From the NCBI RefSeq assembly GCF_001280845.1, contig NZ_LGHP01000001.1:306172-370171 (forward strand): 64,000 nt of DNA, written 5' to 3'. Shown piece after piece: positions 17,045-24,752 of the stretch (its first letter is position 1; the number at the start of each line of letters is the position of its first letter). The position numbers were made by a program, and so were the translations under genes. The notes beneath the pieces are model-generated. The model made no database searches. It was not told where the DNA came from and saw nothing but the letters and a program-made list of their open reading frames with translations. The DNA is from Bacillus sp. FJAT-28004 (GTDB taxonomy: Bacteria; Bacillota; Bacilli; Paenibacillales; Paenibacillaceae).

Positions 17045-18259
17045 ATGTCTGGAAATAAGGCAGTTGTTTATAGTAAACCAGGAAGTGTTGAGGTACGAGA
17101 CACAGCTTATCCAGACTTGGTGTTGAAAGATGGCCCGGGTGTAAATCCATTAAATGTAGGACGTAAATGTGAGCATGGGGTTATTCTGAAAGTGATTACA
17201 ACGAATATTTGCGGAAGCGATCAGCACATGGTTAGAGGAAGGACAACGGCTCCATCCGGTCTTATCTTAGGTCATGAGATAACAGGTGAAGTTATTGAAG
17301 TGGGTCGTGATGTCGAGTTTATAAAAAAGGGTGACTTGGTCTCCGTTCCTTTTAATATTGCCTGCGGACGTTGTCGCAGTTGTAAAGAACGTAATACAAA
17401 TATATGTTTAAATGTTAATCCAGACCGTCCTGGTTCTGCTTATGGTTATGTGGATATGGGCGGATGGGTTGGCGGACAATCCGAATATGTCATGGTTCCA
17501 TATGCAGACTTTCAGTTATTGAAGTTCCCAGACAAAGAGAAAGCAATGGAAAAAATTCTTGATTTGACGATGCTCTCTGATATTTTCCCTACTGGTTATC
17601 ATGGTGCGGTTAGTGCTGGGGTTCGCCCGGGATCAACGGTATATGTTGCCGGTGCAGGTCCGGTAGGTCTTGCCGCAGCGCACTCTGCTCAATTGCTAGG
17701 GGCAGCGGTTGTTATCGTCGGTGATTTAAATGCAGAGCGTCTTGCCCAAGCGAAAAGCTTTGGTTGTGAGACGATTAATCTTCGTGAGAATGGTGATTTA
17801 GCCGGACAAATTGATCAAATTTTGGGATCTCCTGAAGTAGATTCAGCGATAGATTGTGTTGGTTTTGAAGCGCATGGGCATGGGAAGGGGCATGGCGAAG
17901 CGCCAGCAACGGTATTGAACTCCATTATGGAAGTTACTCGTGCAGGCGGCAGCTTAGGAATTCCAGGACTTTATGTAACAGGGGATCCAGGTGCTGTGGA
18001 TGAGGATTCGAAAATTGGAACATTGAAAATTCGTTTTGGTCTCGGTTGGGCTAAGTCCCACACGTTTGTGACTGGCCAAACGCCAGTTATGAAATACAAC
18101 AGAGAATTAATGATGGCAATCATGAGCGGACGTGCACAAATTGCTAAAGCCGTGAATGCCACACTTATATCATTAAATGACGCTCCAAAAGCTTATCAAG
18201 ATTTTGATCGCGGCGTTTCCCGGAAATTTGTTATTGATCCCCATGGCGTCGTTAAATAA
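17045..18259 (+). CDS. Zn-dependent dehydrogenase, glutathione-independent formaldehyde dehydrogenase family
   Basis: This 404-residue medium-chain dehydrogenase closely follows the FdhA-type formaldehyde dehydrogenase pattern, including its long N-terminal stretch and KCEHGVILKVITTNICGSDQ. The catalytic zinc ligands are visible as C56 in NICGSDQH and H77/E78 in GHEITGE. The structural zinc set is C107, C110, C113 and C121. The NAD site is VAGAGPVGLAAAHSAQLLGA (about 200). A histidine-rich loop HGHGKGHGE occurs near residue 280. The family oxidises formaldehyde or other aldehydes with bound NAD. Next to glycan enzymes it may act on a sugar-derived aldehyde, which is inference. AATGGAGATG precedes the ATG. 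Confidence 0.82.
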   Translation: MSGNKAVVYSKPGSVEVRDTAYPDLVLKDGPGVNPLNVGRKCEHGVILKVITTNICGSDQHMVRGRTTAPSGLILGHEITGEVIEVGRDVEFIKKGDLVSVPFNIACGRCRSCKERNTNICLNVNPDRPGSAYGYVDMGGWVGGQSEYVMVPYADFQLLKFPDKEKAMEKILDLTMLSDIFPTGYHGAVSAGVRPGSTVYVAGAGPVGLAAAHSAQLLGAAVVIVGDLNAERLAQAKSFGCETINLRENGDLAGQIDQILGSPEVDSAIDCVGFEAHGHGKGHGEAPATVLNSIMEVTRAGGSLGIPGLYVTGDPGAVDEDSKIGTLKIRFGLGWAKSHTFVTGQTPVMKYNRELMMAIMSGRAQIAKAVNATLISLNDAPKAYQDFDRGVSRKFVIDPHGVVK

Positions 18260-18308
18260 TGATGTTTTTATCCAGATTGGGAGCATAAACTATCATTCGA
18301 GGTGCATA

Positions 18309-20588
18309 ATGACGAATAATAGCCGAAAAATGCCTGCTGAACAACATAATCTGTTGTTTCACAAACCGATTGATCGTTGGGACGAGGCTCTCCCATTAGG
18401 GAATGGCTTAATGGGTTGTCTAGTTTGGGGAAATGGCGACCCAATCCGTCTTAGTTTGGATCGTGCAGATTTATGGGATACGAGATTAGCTCCTGAAGTA
18501 TTGGATAACAATTTTACGTATAGGAAACTGAATGAACTTATTCGTGAGAAAAATCAAGCTGAAATCATGAGTAAATTCAGCGATTTTTTTAGCATATATC
18601 CAAACCCTACAAAATTGCCGGCAGGACGTATTGAATTATGCTGCGGTTCTGCCGCTGAGAGTATGAAAAGCAGCCTGAACATTAAGGATGCAACAGCTAA
18701 TGTAGAGTGGATGGCAAATGGAGAAATCTATCAATTAGAAACATTTTTACATGCAAATAGTGAATTAGGCTATATTCGATTAACGGGAAATACGGCAAAT
18801 CTAGTTAATCTGCAGCTTGTTCCACCAGATTATTCTGGTGATTTTCAAGAAAGAGAAGACCAAAGCTCTACCTTTGATTTACAGCTGGCTTCACTTGGTT
18901 ATCCAAAAGCGGAGTTTGGCAACGAGGGAGATAGCGTTTGGTTTCGTCAGGCAACCAATCATGGTTTGGAGTATGCCATTGTCGCCCAGAAAAAGCAGAT
19001 AAGTGAACGTGAGATGGAATGGGTATACACGATAGCAGCTAACCTGGATGGCAAGGATTGGTTTGAACAAGCTAGGCGTAAAGTAAGGGAAGCAACAGAA
19101 ATAGGCTTTACTGAATCATTTTCATCTCATGCGTCATGGTGGGAGATCTATTGGCAAAAAAGTTCAACGACATTATCTGAATTTGAGTTTGAAAAACAAT
19201 GGTATTGGACGAACTACCTATTTGGATCTTGTTCGCGTAAAGGTGCTCCGCCTATGCCGCTTCAGGGCGTATGGACCGCAGATGAAGGGCTGTTACCTCC
19301 ATGGAAAGGTGACTATCATCACGACTTGAATACCGAATTAAGTTACTGGCATTATCTTAAAGCGAATCATTTGGAGGAAGGAGAAAGCTTCCTCGATTTT
19401 CTATGGGAACTACGTCCTGCAGCCCACGAATTTGCTGAGTCATATTTCGAAGCCCCGGGGATTAACTTGCCTTCCGTAATGACGATTGATGGAAAGCCGT
19501 TAGGTGGATGGCCAATGTATGCGCTTAGCCCAACGAATCAAATTTGGTTATGTCAGGCATTTGATCATTACTGGCTTTATACCGGCAATCGAGACTTTCT
19601 TGCGAACAAAGCCTATGTTTATTTCCAAGAAACTGCAGATTGCTTGTTGTCACTTCTTAATCCCGGAGAGGATGGAAAGCTGCGTCTATCGATTTCTAGC
19701 TCACCTGAGATTCATGATAGTCGATTGAGTGCCTGGCTAACACCCAATAGTAATTATGATTTATCATTGCTCCGATATTTATTTACTCGTCTAGAGCAAA
19801 TGGCAGAGCTCCTAGAAAAGGGAACAGAGCAGATGAAGTGGGCTGGCGTAATGAACCTTTTGGATGAATTGGCAATTAATGAGTCAGGATTGATGATTAG
19901 TCCCGATGAGAATTTACTGGAAAGTCATCGGCATCACTCTCATGCTATGGCTATATATCCGCTGAAAACTCTAATTTACGATAGATCAGATATCGAAAAG
20001 CGAATTATTGACAACACGATTAGCCATTTAGAAACGTTAGGGAAAGCGTATTGGGTAGGCTACTCTTTTGCATGGATGGCAGCATTATACACACGACAAG
20101 GAAACGGAGAAGCTGCCCGCTATCACCTGCAACAATTCTGGGAACATACTTGTTCGCCGAACGGTTTCCATCTGAATGGAGATTACAAAAAAACAGGGTT
20201 AACACAATTTCACTATCGTCCGTTTACATTGGAAGGAAATATGGCTGCTGCTGATGCTTTGCAAGAGATGCTGCTGCAAACAAACCTGGGTGTTATTCGA
20301 CTCTTCCCAGCAATACCAAGTTCTTGGCAGGAGAATGGGGCAGAATTTCAAAGGTTTCGTGGGGAAATGGGTGTTCTTGTCTCTGCTAGAATCTTCGCAG
20401 GCAAGCTAGAATACGTAGAGCTTCAAGCAGAATTAACAGGTGTTTTTCATCTGGAAAACCAATTTGGAACTGAGCGATTGACGCTAGAAACGGATGGAAT
20501 CTGCAAAGAGATCATATGTACCGCAGGATCAGTTATTACAATGGCACTCCAGAAAGATGAGGTTTGTCGCATAGTGAACAGTAGTTAG
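18309..20588 (+). CDS. Divergent GH95-like glycoside hydrolase with altered catalytic motifs
   Basis: This 759-residue protein keeps GH95 layout: RWDEALPLGNGLMGCLVWGN at the N-terminus, an (alpha/alpha)6-type core and a C-terminal beta domain, with no signal peptide. The motifs differ from the standard enzyme at 10701. The Asn pair reads HHDLNTELSYW (D339, N341, so the first Asn is Asp) and the Asp in the late motif is Glu in FTLEGNMAAAD (E642), while the general acid in SSSPEIHD (E467) is kept. The start at 18309 is chosen over an upstream in-frame ATG at 18177 that overlaps the dehydrogenase gene; CGAGGTG precedes it. Substrate is unknown and probably not plain alpha-1,2-fucosyl. Confidence 0.75.
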   Translation: MTNNSRKMPAEQHNLLFHKPIDRWDEALPLGNGLMGCLVWGNGDPIRLSLDRADLWDTRLAPEVLDNNFTYRKLNELIREKNQAEIMSKFSDFFSIYPNPTKLPAGRIELCCGSAAESMKSSLNIKDATANVEWMANGEIYQLETFLHANSELGYIRLTGNTANLVNLQLVPPDYSGDFQEREDQSSTFDLQLASLGYPKAEFGNEGDSVWFRQATNHGLEYAIVAQKKQISEREMEWVYTIAANLDGKDWFEQARRKVREATEIGFTESFSSHASWWEIYWQKSSTTLSEFEFEKQWYWTNYLFGSCSRKGAPPMPLQGVWTADEGLLPPWKGDYHHDLNTELSYWHYLKANHLEEGESFLDFLWELRPAAHEFAESYFEAPGINLPSVMTIDGKPLGGWPMYALSPTNQIWLCQAFDHYWLYTGNRDFLANKAYVYFQETADCLLSLLNPGEDGKLRLSISSSPEIHDSRLSAWLTPNSNYDLSLLRYLFTRLEQMAELLEKGTEQMKWAGVMNLLDELAINESGLMISPDENLLESHRHHSHAMAIYPLKTLIYDRSDIEKRIIDNTISHLETLGKAYWVGYSFAWMAALYTRQGNGEAARYHLQQFWEHTCSPNGFHLNGDYKKTGLTQFHYRPFTLEGNMAAADALQEMLLQTNLGVIRLFPAIPSSWQENGAEFQRFRGEMGVLVSARIFAGKLEYVELQAELTGVFHLENQFGTERLTLETDGICKEIICTAGSVITMALQKDEVCRIVNSS

Positions 20589-20624
20589 AAAGAGATAGAT
20601 GAAAGCAGAATAGGTACGACTAAT

Positions 20625-20678
20625 CTGGTACCCACACGCTAAACACTTTTTTATAAGTGTCTAGTGTATGGGTACCAG
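20625..20678. terminator. Long imperfect stem-loop after the GH95-like gene
   Basis: CTGGTACCCA (20625-20634) pairs with TGGGTACCAG (20669-20678), and the stem continues inward through CTA/TAG and ACACTT/AAGTGT with few mismatches. There is no T run on either side, so it may be an mRNA 3' structure or binding site as well as a terminator. Confidence 0.5.
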
Positions 20679-20717
20679 TTTAGTGAGAGGTAAGGTTTGT
20701 AACCATATTTGACTATA

Positions 20718-20743
20718 AGCTGACTCCGATGGAGCGGCTTTTT
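20718..20743 (+). terminator. Intrinsic terminator before the YesM-type kinase
   Basis: AGCTGACTCC pairs with GGAGCGGCT (one A.C mismatch, one G-T pair) and is followed by a T run. Confidence 0.65.
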
Positions 20744-20869
20744 CGTGTTGTATAAGTAATGGTCCTCAAGAATAGTGGCGTGGTGACATGAAGTTACTCT
20801 ACTTTCTTGCAGCGTACTGAAGATTTTTCTTGGTTTTTGAAGGATTATGAGAGATCTTGTTGAATAAAA

Positions 20870-20898
20870 TTGCACATTACTTACTTGTTAAGTAATTA
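20870..20898 (+). promoter_or_regulatory. Promoter with overlapping palindromic operator
   Basis: TTGCAC (20870-20875), a 17-bp spacer and TAATTA (20893-20898) fit a sigma-A promoter. TTACTTGTTAAGTAA (20881-20895), with 6-bp arms, covers the spacer and -10, as for a repressor of MarR or TetR type. It is followed by a strong GGAGGAGGAG site. Confidence 0.5.
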
Positions 20899-20927
20899 AG
20901 ACTAACATGATGTCGGAGGAGGAGAAT

Positions 20928-20981
20928 GAAGATCGGATTTCGTACTATCAAGTCCGCCATCGGCGGAAGAGTCTTATTGTA
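20928..20981 (+). pseudogene. 5' stub of a gene resembling an aromatic-acid-exporter family protein
   Basis: ATG 20928 has an ideal GGAGGAGGAG site 2-11 bp before it and opens an 18-residue frame, MKIGFRTIKSAIGGRVLL and stop. The first ~13 residues resemble the start of FUSC/ArAE (DUF939-type) exporters. The frame then ends and the kinase follows in another frame. I infer a truncated exporter whose promoter remained; a short leader peptide is the alternative. Confidence 0.35.
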
Positions 20982-20999
20982 GGAGAGGGGGAGTTTTAT

Positions 21000-22820
21000 T
21001 TGAAGTTACTAACGCAGTCGCCTCGCAGCTCTATCTTTATGAAAATCGTTCTAACTTTTCTCGGTGTGCTTGCCCCGCTCTATGCTCTCAATTTGTATAT
21101 GAACGAATCCGGACAAGAGACGGTCCGGACTGAAATCGTTCAATCCATGAATACCAAAGTCGAGCTGTATGTCAATCTGATCGAATCCGATATACAGCGG
21201 GTCATTCAGCTGATTGAAACCTACGTCAATGATGACAATCTAATAAAATTAAGCACCTCAACTGCAATCATGTCCAACATCGATAGAACGGACGCTATTC
21301 TAGCTTTAAAGGATAAATTGAATTTGGTCAAAACGTCCAGCAGCTTCGTGTACAATGTTACGGCGTTCATACCTGAGTTGGATCGGAGCGTCACATCCAA
21401 CGATGATGCCATCACTTCTCTCGATGAAGCGCAGTTTAAAGCGCTCTCAGAGACGACTAACCGATACGAGGCGCCTTTTTTGATGTGGAAAGACCGTTTA
21501 TTCATCAGTGTCCCGTATCCCGACCCTGCCACATCGGGAGGACGTAAGCCCGTATTTCTGCTTACCGTTGAGATATCGAAGCCTGCTCTTCGCAGCGCAA
21601 TGCGTCAATTTACGAATAATGGGGAGATGGCCGTACTCTCCGGCAACCGTTTGCGCTATTTCATCACGAACGATAACGGCTCGGATGAGGCGGAATTAGC
21701 GGTTTCCAAGCTAGTGGCTTCGCCTAGTTCCGAGCAGGAGAGTGGACAAGGCCTGATACCACCTGATCGCCAATTACAGAGATCGATAACGATAAATGGA
21801 GAACGACACCTTGTCATTGCCAAGTCCTCTAGTATGCTGGATTCTACCTTGTCTATCTTTATGCCTGAGGAAGAGATATTCGGCTCACTTAGTCATTACC
21901 GAATGTGGATGTTCTGGCTGACCTTGTCGTCGGTTATGATTATCATCTTCTTCGCATTAAGCATTTATCGCATTATTCAACGGCCCTTGCACACGCTGAT
22001 TCGTTCCTTCAACAAGGTGGAGCAGGGCAATTTGAATCTGGTTGTACAGTATCCCTTGAAGGATGAATTCGGGTTCTTGTTCGACCGCTTCAACGCCATG
22101 GTAAAGGAACTGAACGTACTCGTTCATGAAGTATATGAACATAAATATCGTGTTCGGTTAGCGGAATTGAGACAGCTGCAAGCCCAGATCAATCCTCACT
22201 TTCTTTACAATAGCTTTTTTATTTTGCACCGGATGGCGAAGCTGCACGATAACGACAATATCATCCGATTCACCAAATATTTAGGGGATTATTTTCAATT
22301 CATCACCCGTGACGGAATGGATGAGATGGCTCTCGAAATGGAAGTGAAGTATGCGCGTACGTATACGGATATCCAGGCGTTCCGCTTTGGCAGCCGAATA
22401 CACACGGAGTTTGGCGAGCTTCCAGCAGGAACGGAGCAGCTCTTTGTACCGCGCCTCATTTTGCAGCCGCTTATTGAAAACGCTTATAATCATGGGTTGG
22501 AAAATAAGTTGAAGGACGGCTGGATCCGCGTTTCATTCGAGCTGCAGCGCGACACGCTAGTGATTGCTGTGGAAGACAACGGTGATGAATTGGATGAGGG
22601 CAAGCTTCACTCCCTGCGCATGCGGCTGTTATCAGCAGAAGAATCCGCTGAAAGCACGGGACTTATCAATGTTCACCGAAGGGTTCAAATCAAATATGGG
22701 CAAGGAAGCGGCCTAACCTTATCTATGGGTAAGGACGGAGGACTGAGAGCGGAGCTGCGGCTGCGGCTGTTTCGGGAGGAGAATGGGAATGCGAATGTAC
22801 CGATTGTTGATCGTGGATGA
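21000..22820 (+). CDS. Sensor histidine kinase, YesM family (importer B locus)
   Basis: This kinase has 606 residues from a TTG start. TTG 21000 is favoured because GGAGAGGGGGAG ends 6 bp before it; an in-frame ATG at 20907 would add 31 polar residues but has no site of its own. Order: transmembrane helix (about 12-34), extracellular Cache-like region, second helix (about 302-326, WLTLSSVMIIIFFALSIYRI), HAMP, then the YesM-type histidine box QINPHFLYNSF with H400, and a GHKL ATPase with PLIENAYNHGL and VEDNGDE. It should phosphorylate the regulator encoded at 22789, whose start it overlaps. It probably senses a sugar or its binding protein for importer B. Confidence 0.87.
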   Translation: MKLLTQSPRSSIFMKIVLTFLGVLAPLYALNLYMNESGQETVRTEIVQSMNTKVELYVNLIESDIQRVIQLIETYVNDDNLIKLSTSTAIMSNIDRTDAILALKDKLNLVKTSSSFVYNVTAFIPELDRSVTSNDDAITSLDEAQFKALSETTNRYEAPFLMWKDRLFISVPYPDPATSGGRKPVFLLTVEISKPALRSAMRQFTNNGEMAVLSGNRLRYFITNDNGSDEAELAVSKLVASPSSEQESGQGLIPPDRQLQRSITINGERHLVIAKSSSMLDSTLSIFMPEEEIFGSLSHYRMWMFWLTLSSVMIIIFFALSIYRIIQRPLHTLIRSFNKVEQGNLNLVVQYPLKDEFGFLFDRFNAMVKELNVLVHEVYEHKYRVRLAELRQLQAQINPHFLYNSFFILHRMAKLHDNDNIIRFTKYLGDYFQFITRDGMDEMALEMEVKYARTYTDIQAFRFGSRIHTEFGELPAGTEQLFVPRLILQPLIENAYNHGLENKLKDGWIRVSFELQRDTLVIAVEDNGDELDEGKLHSLRMRLLSAEESAESTGLINVHRRVQIKYGQGSGLTLSMGKDGGLRAELRLRLFREENGNANVPIVDRG

Positions 22821-24444
22821 TGAGCCTTATACGGTCGATGGCTTATACGAAATGCTGCTGCAGGAGACCGATTTGCTTGAGCTCGACCTGTACAAGGCTT
22901 ACTCGGCTAACGAAGCGATAGAGTGGTTGAATCGGGTGAAAATCGACATTGTGCTCAGCGATATCCGTATGCCAGGTATGGACGGACTTCAGCTGCAGCG
23001 GCAGATTAAGGCAACGTGGCCGCGCTGCAGGGTCATTTTTCTTACCGGAATGAATGAGATGACCTATGTTCAGCAGGCGATGCGCGATGGCAGTATCGAT
23101 TACATTCTGAAGACTGAAGGCGACGAGCCTATTCTGAGGAGCGTTCGAAGCGCGATCGAAGCATTGGAAGAAGAGCTGAAGAACGACCGTTATTTGCAGC
23201 ATGCCAAGGCGCGAATTCAACATGCGCTTCCAGGACTGCGGAACGCTTGGTTCATGCAGCTGCTGCAGCATGGCATTGACCATGTGGGCCTGTCGCAATC
23301 AAGACTTACCGAGATGGAGAGTCCGCTTGATTCGGTTGCCCCGCTGCTGCCCGTGGTTGCCAGGGTAGATCGGTGGCCGGAGCATATAACGGGTACGGAT
23401 CGTCCGCTGCTTCTATTTGCGATTGAGAATATCGCCCTGGAAATGCTGGCCGAGGTGAGCACCCAGTCCGTTATTATTGACGACTCCTATCTGATGCTAA
23501 TGGTACAGACCCAGCAGCATTTGGAGGAAGGAAGCCATACTGAAGAAGGCGATCAGGCTGGCGCGATTAGATTCGTACAGGGAATGCTGGAGACGGTGCA
23601 GTCTACGTGTACGCAGCTGCTTCAGCTTCCGGTGTCGGTTATATGCGGTCGTACCTTTGTCAGTTGGGACCAGATCGCAGACACATACTTTCGGATGCGT
23701 CAAAAGCTTGTGCTCGGCGTCGGTAAGGGGGAAAATATGATGCTTCTCACCGGAACCGGAGGAGTATCAGAGGACAATGTGGACAGCGGGACAACTATGA
23801 TGCCTTCCCGTCTAAGGGAACAGCTTGATGTGGCACTGGAGAGCGGGCGATCCGAAGAAGCCTGCGCTGCAATCAATGCTTGCTTCGCCAATACGTGTGA
23901 ATATGCCCGATACTTAGAGGCTTATTATACGGTGGCCAACCAATTGATCGGTCTGATCAATCGGTGGGGATGGGCGGATCAGCTGGAGCTGGGTGGTGAA
24001 ATTCGGCTGGAGCAGCTGATGCATGTACGGGGCCATTCCTCCCGCGAGCAAGCGGTCGAGTATCTTCGCTTCGTGGCTGAACGTCTAGTCTCCATCAAGC
24101 AAGGTGCGCAGGATGAGCGTACACAGCGAATTGTGGAGAAAATAAATCGGTATATTCGCGAACGAATCGGAGGAGATCTGTCACTGACAGCTCTGGCAGA
24201 GGTCGTTTATTTAAATCCGGCCTACCTCTCGGTGTTGTATAAGCAGACGACAGGTCAAAATATATCCGAGTATATCATCAGCGTTCGATTAGAGAATGCC
24301 AAGGATCTGCTTCAAGGCTCACAATACAAGATTCATGAGGTGGCGGCAGCGATCGGCTTCGATAACGCCGGTTACTTCACCCGCTTCTTCCGTAAGAATG
24401 CCGGAATCGGACCGCAGGAATACCGGGATCAAGCCAGTCTGTAA
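22789..24444 (+). CDS. Response regulator with AraC-type HTH output, YesN family
   Basis: This 552-residue protein has a receiver domain (about 3-125; LLIVDDEP, the phosphoacceptor D58 in LSDIRMPGMDG, and the K in YILKTEGD), a long linker of about 300 residues, and a C-terminal AraC double HTH (about 445-548, LTALAEVVYLNPAYLSVLYK and VAAAIGFDNAGYFTRFFRK). Three in-frame ATGs occur at 22783, 22789 and 22795; 22789 has the best spacing to GGGAGGAG. It overlaps the kinase end by 32 bp, so the pair is coupled. The inferred target is the importer B operon, 308 bp downstream. Confidence 0.88.
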   Translation: MRMYRLLIVDDEPYTVDGLYEMLLQETDLLELDLYKAYSANEAIEWLNRVKIDIVLSDIRMPGMDGLQLQRQIKATWPRCRVIFLTGMNEMTYVQQAMRDGSIDYILKTEGDEPILRSVRSAIEALEEELKNDRYLQHAKARIQHALPGLRNAWFMQLLQHGIDHVGLSQSRLTEMESPLDSVAPLLPVVARVDRWPEHITGTDRPLLLFAIENIALEMLAEVSTQSVIIDDSYLMLMVQTQQHLEEGSHTEEGDQAGAIRFVQGMLETVQSTCTQLLQLPVSVICGRTFVSWDQIADTYFRMRQKLVLGVGKGENMMLLTGTGGVSEDNVDSGTTMMPSRLREQLDVALESGRSEEACAAINACFANTCEYARYLEAYYTVANQLIGLINRWGWADQLELGGEIRLEQLMHVRGHSSREQAVEYLRFVAERLVSIKQGAQDERTQRIVEKINRYIRERIGGDLSLTALAEVVYLNPAYLSVLYKQTTGQNISEYIISVRLENAKDLLQGSQYKIHEVAAAIGFDNAGYFTRFFRKNAGIGPQEYRDQASL

Positions 24445-24620
24445 AATCACCTTTATGACCGCGGAAAACCTCGATCTCGAAAAAACAAAACAAAAGAGAA
24501 CGAATCTAAAAGATGTTACATTTCATGCTCGAATGAATCGTTCTATACTAAACCAAGTAAGATCACCAATCAAAGTATACACTCTGATAATCATGGTAGC
24601 GGTTACATCCTAGAAGCGAA

Positions 24621-24736
24621 GCTTCACACTTGGCGAAGAGGCTCGAAGCAACGCTGGCTTCACAAAACTTGGTCTATGCTTTCAAAGCAGTCTTGTTGCA
24701 AAAAGAGACTCAGGGAAGCAGCGCTCCACAAAACTT
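24621..24736 (+). repeat. Three short related repeats in the leader of the importer B binding protein
   Basis: GCTTCACACTTGG (24621-24633), GGCTTCACAAAACTTGG (24656-24672) and GCTCCACAAAACTT (24723-24736) are variants of one motif. The last leads into the ribosome binding site. No gene is visible in the rest of the 24445-24752 gap. Confidence 0.4.
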
Positions 24737-24752
24737 TTTTAGGAGGATGTCC

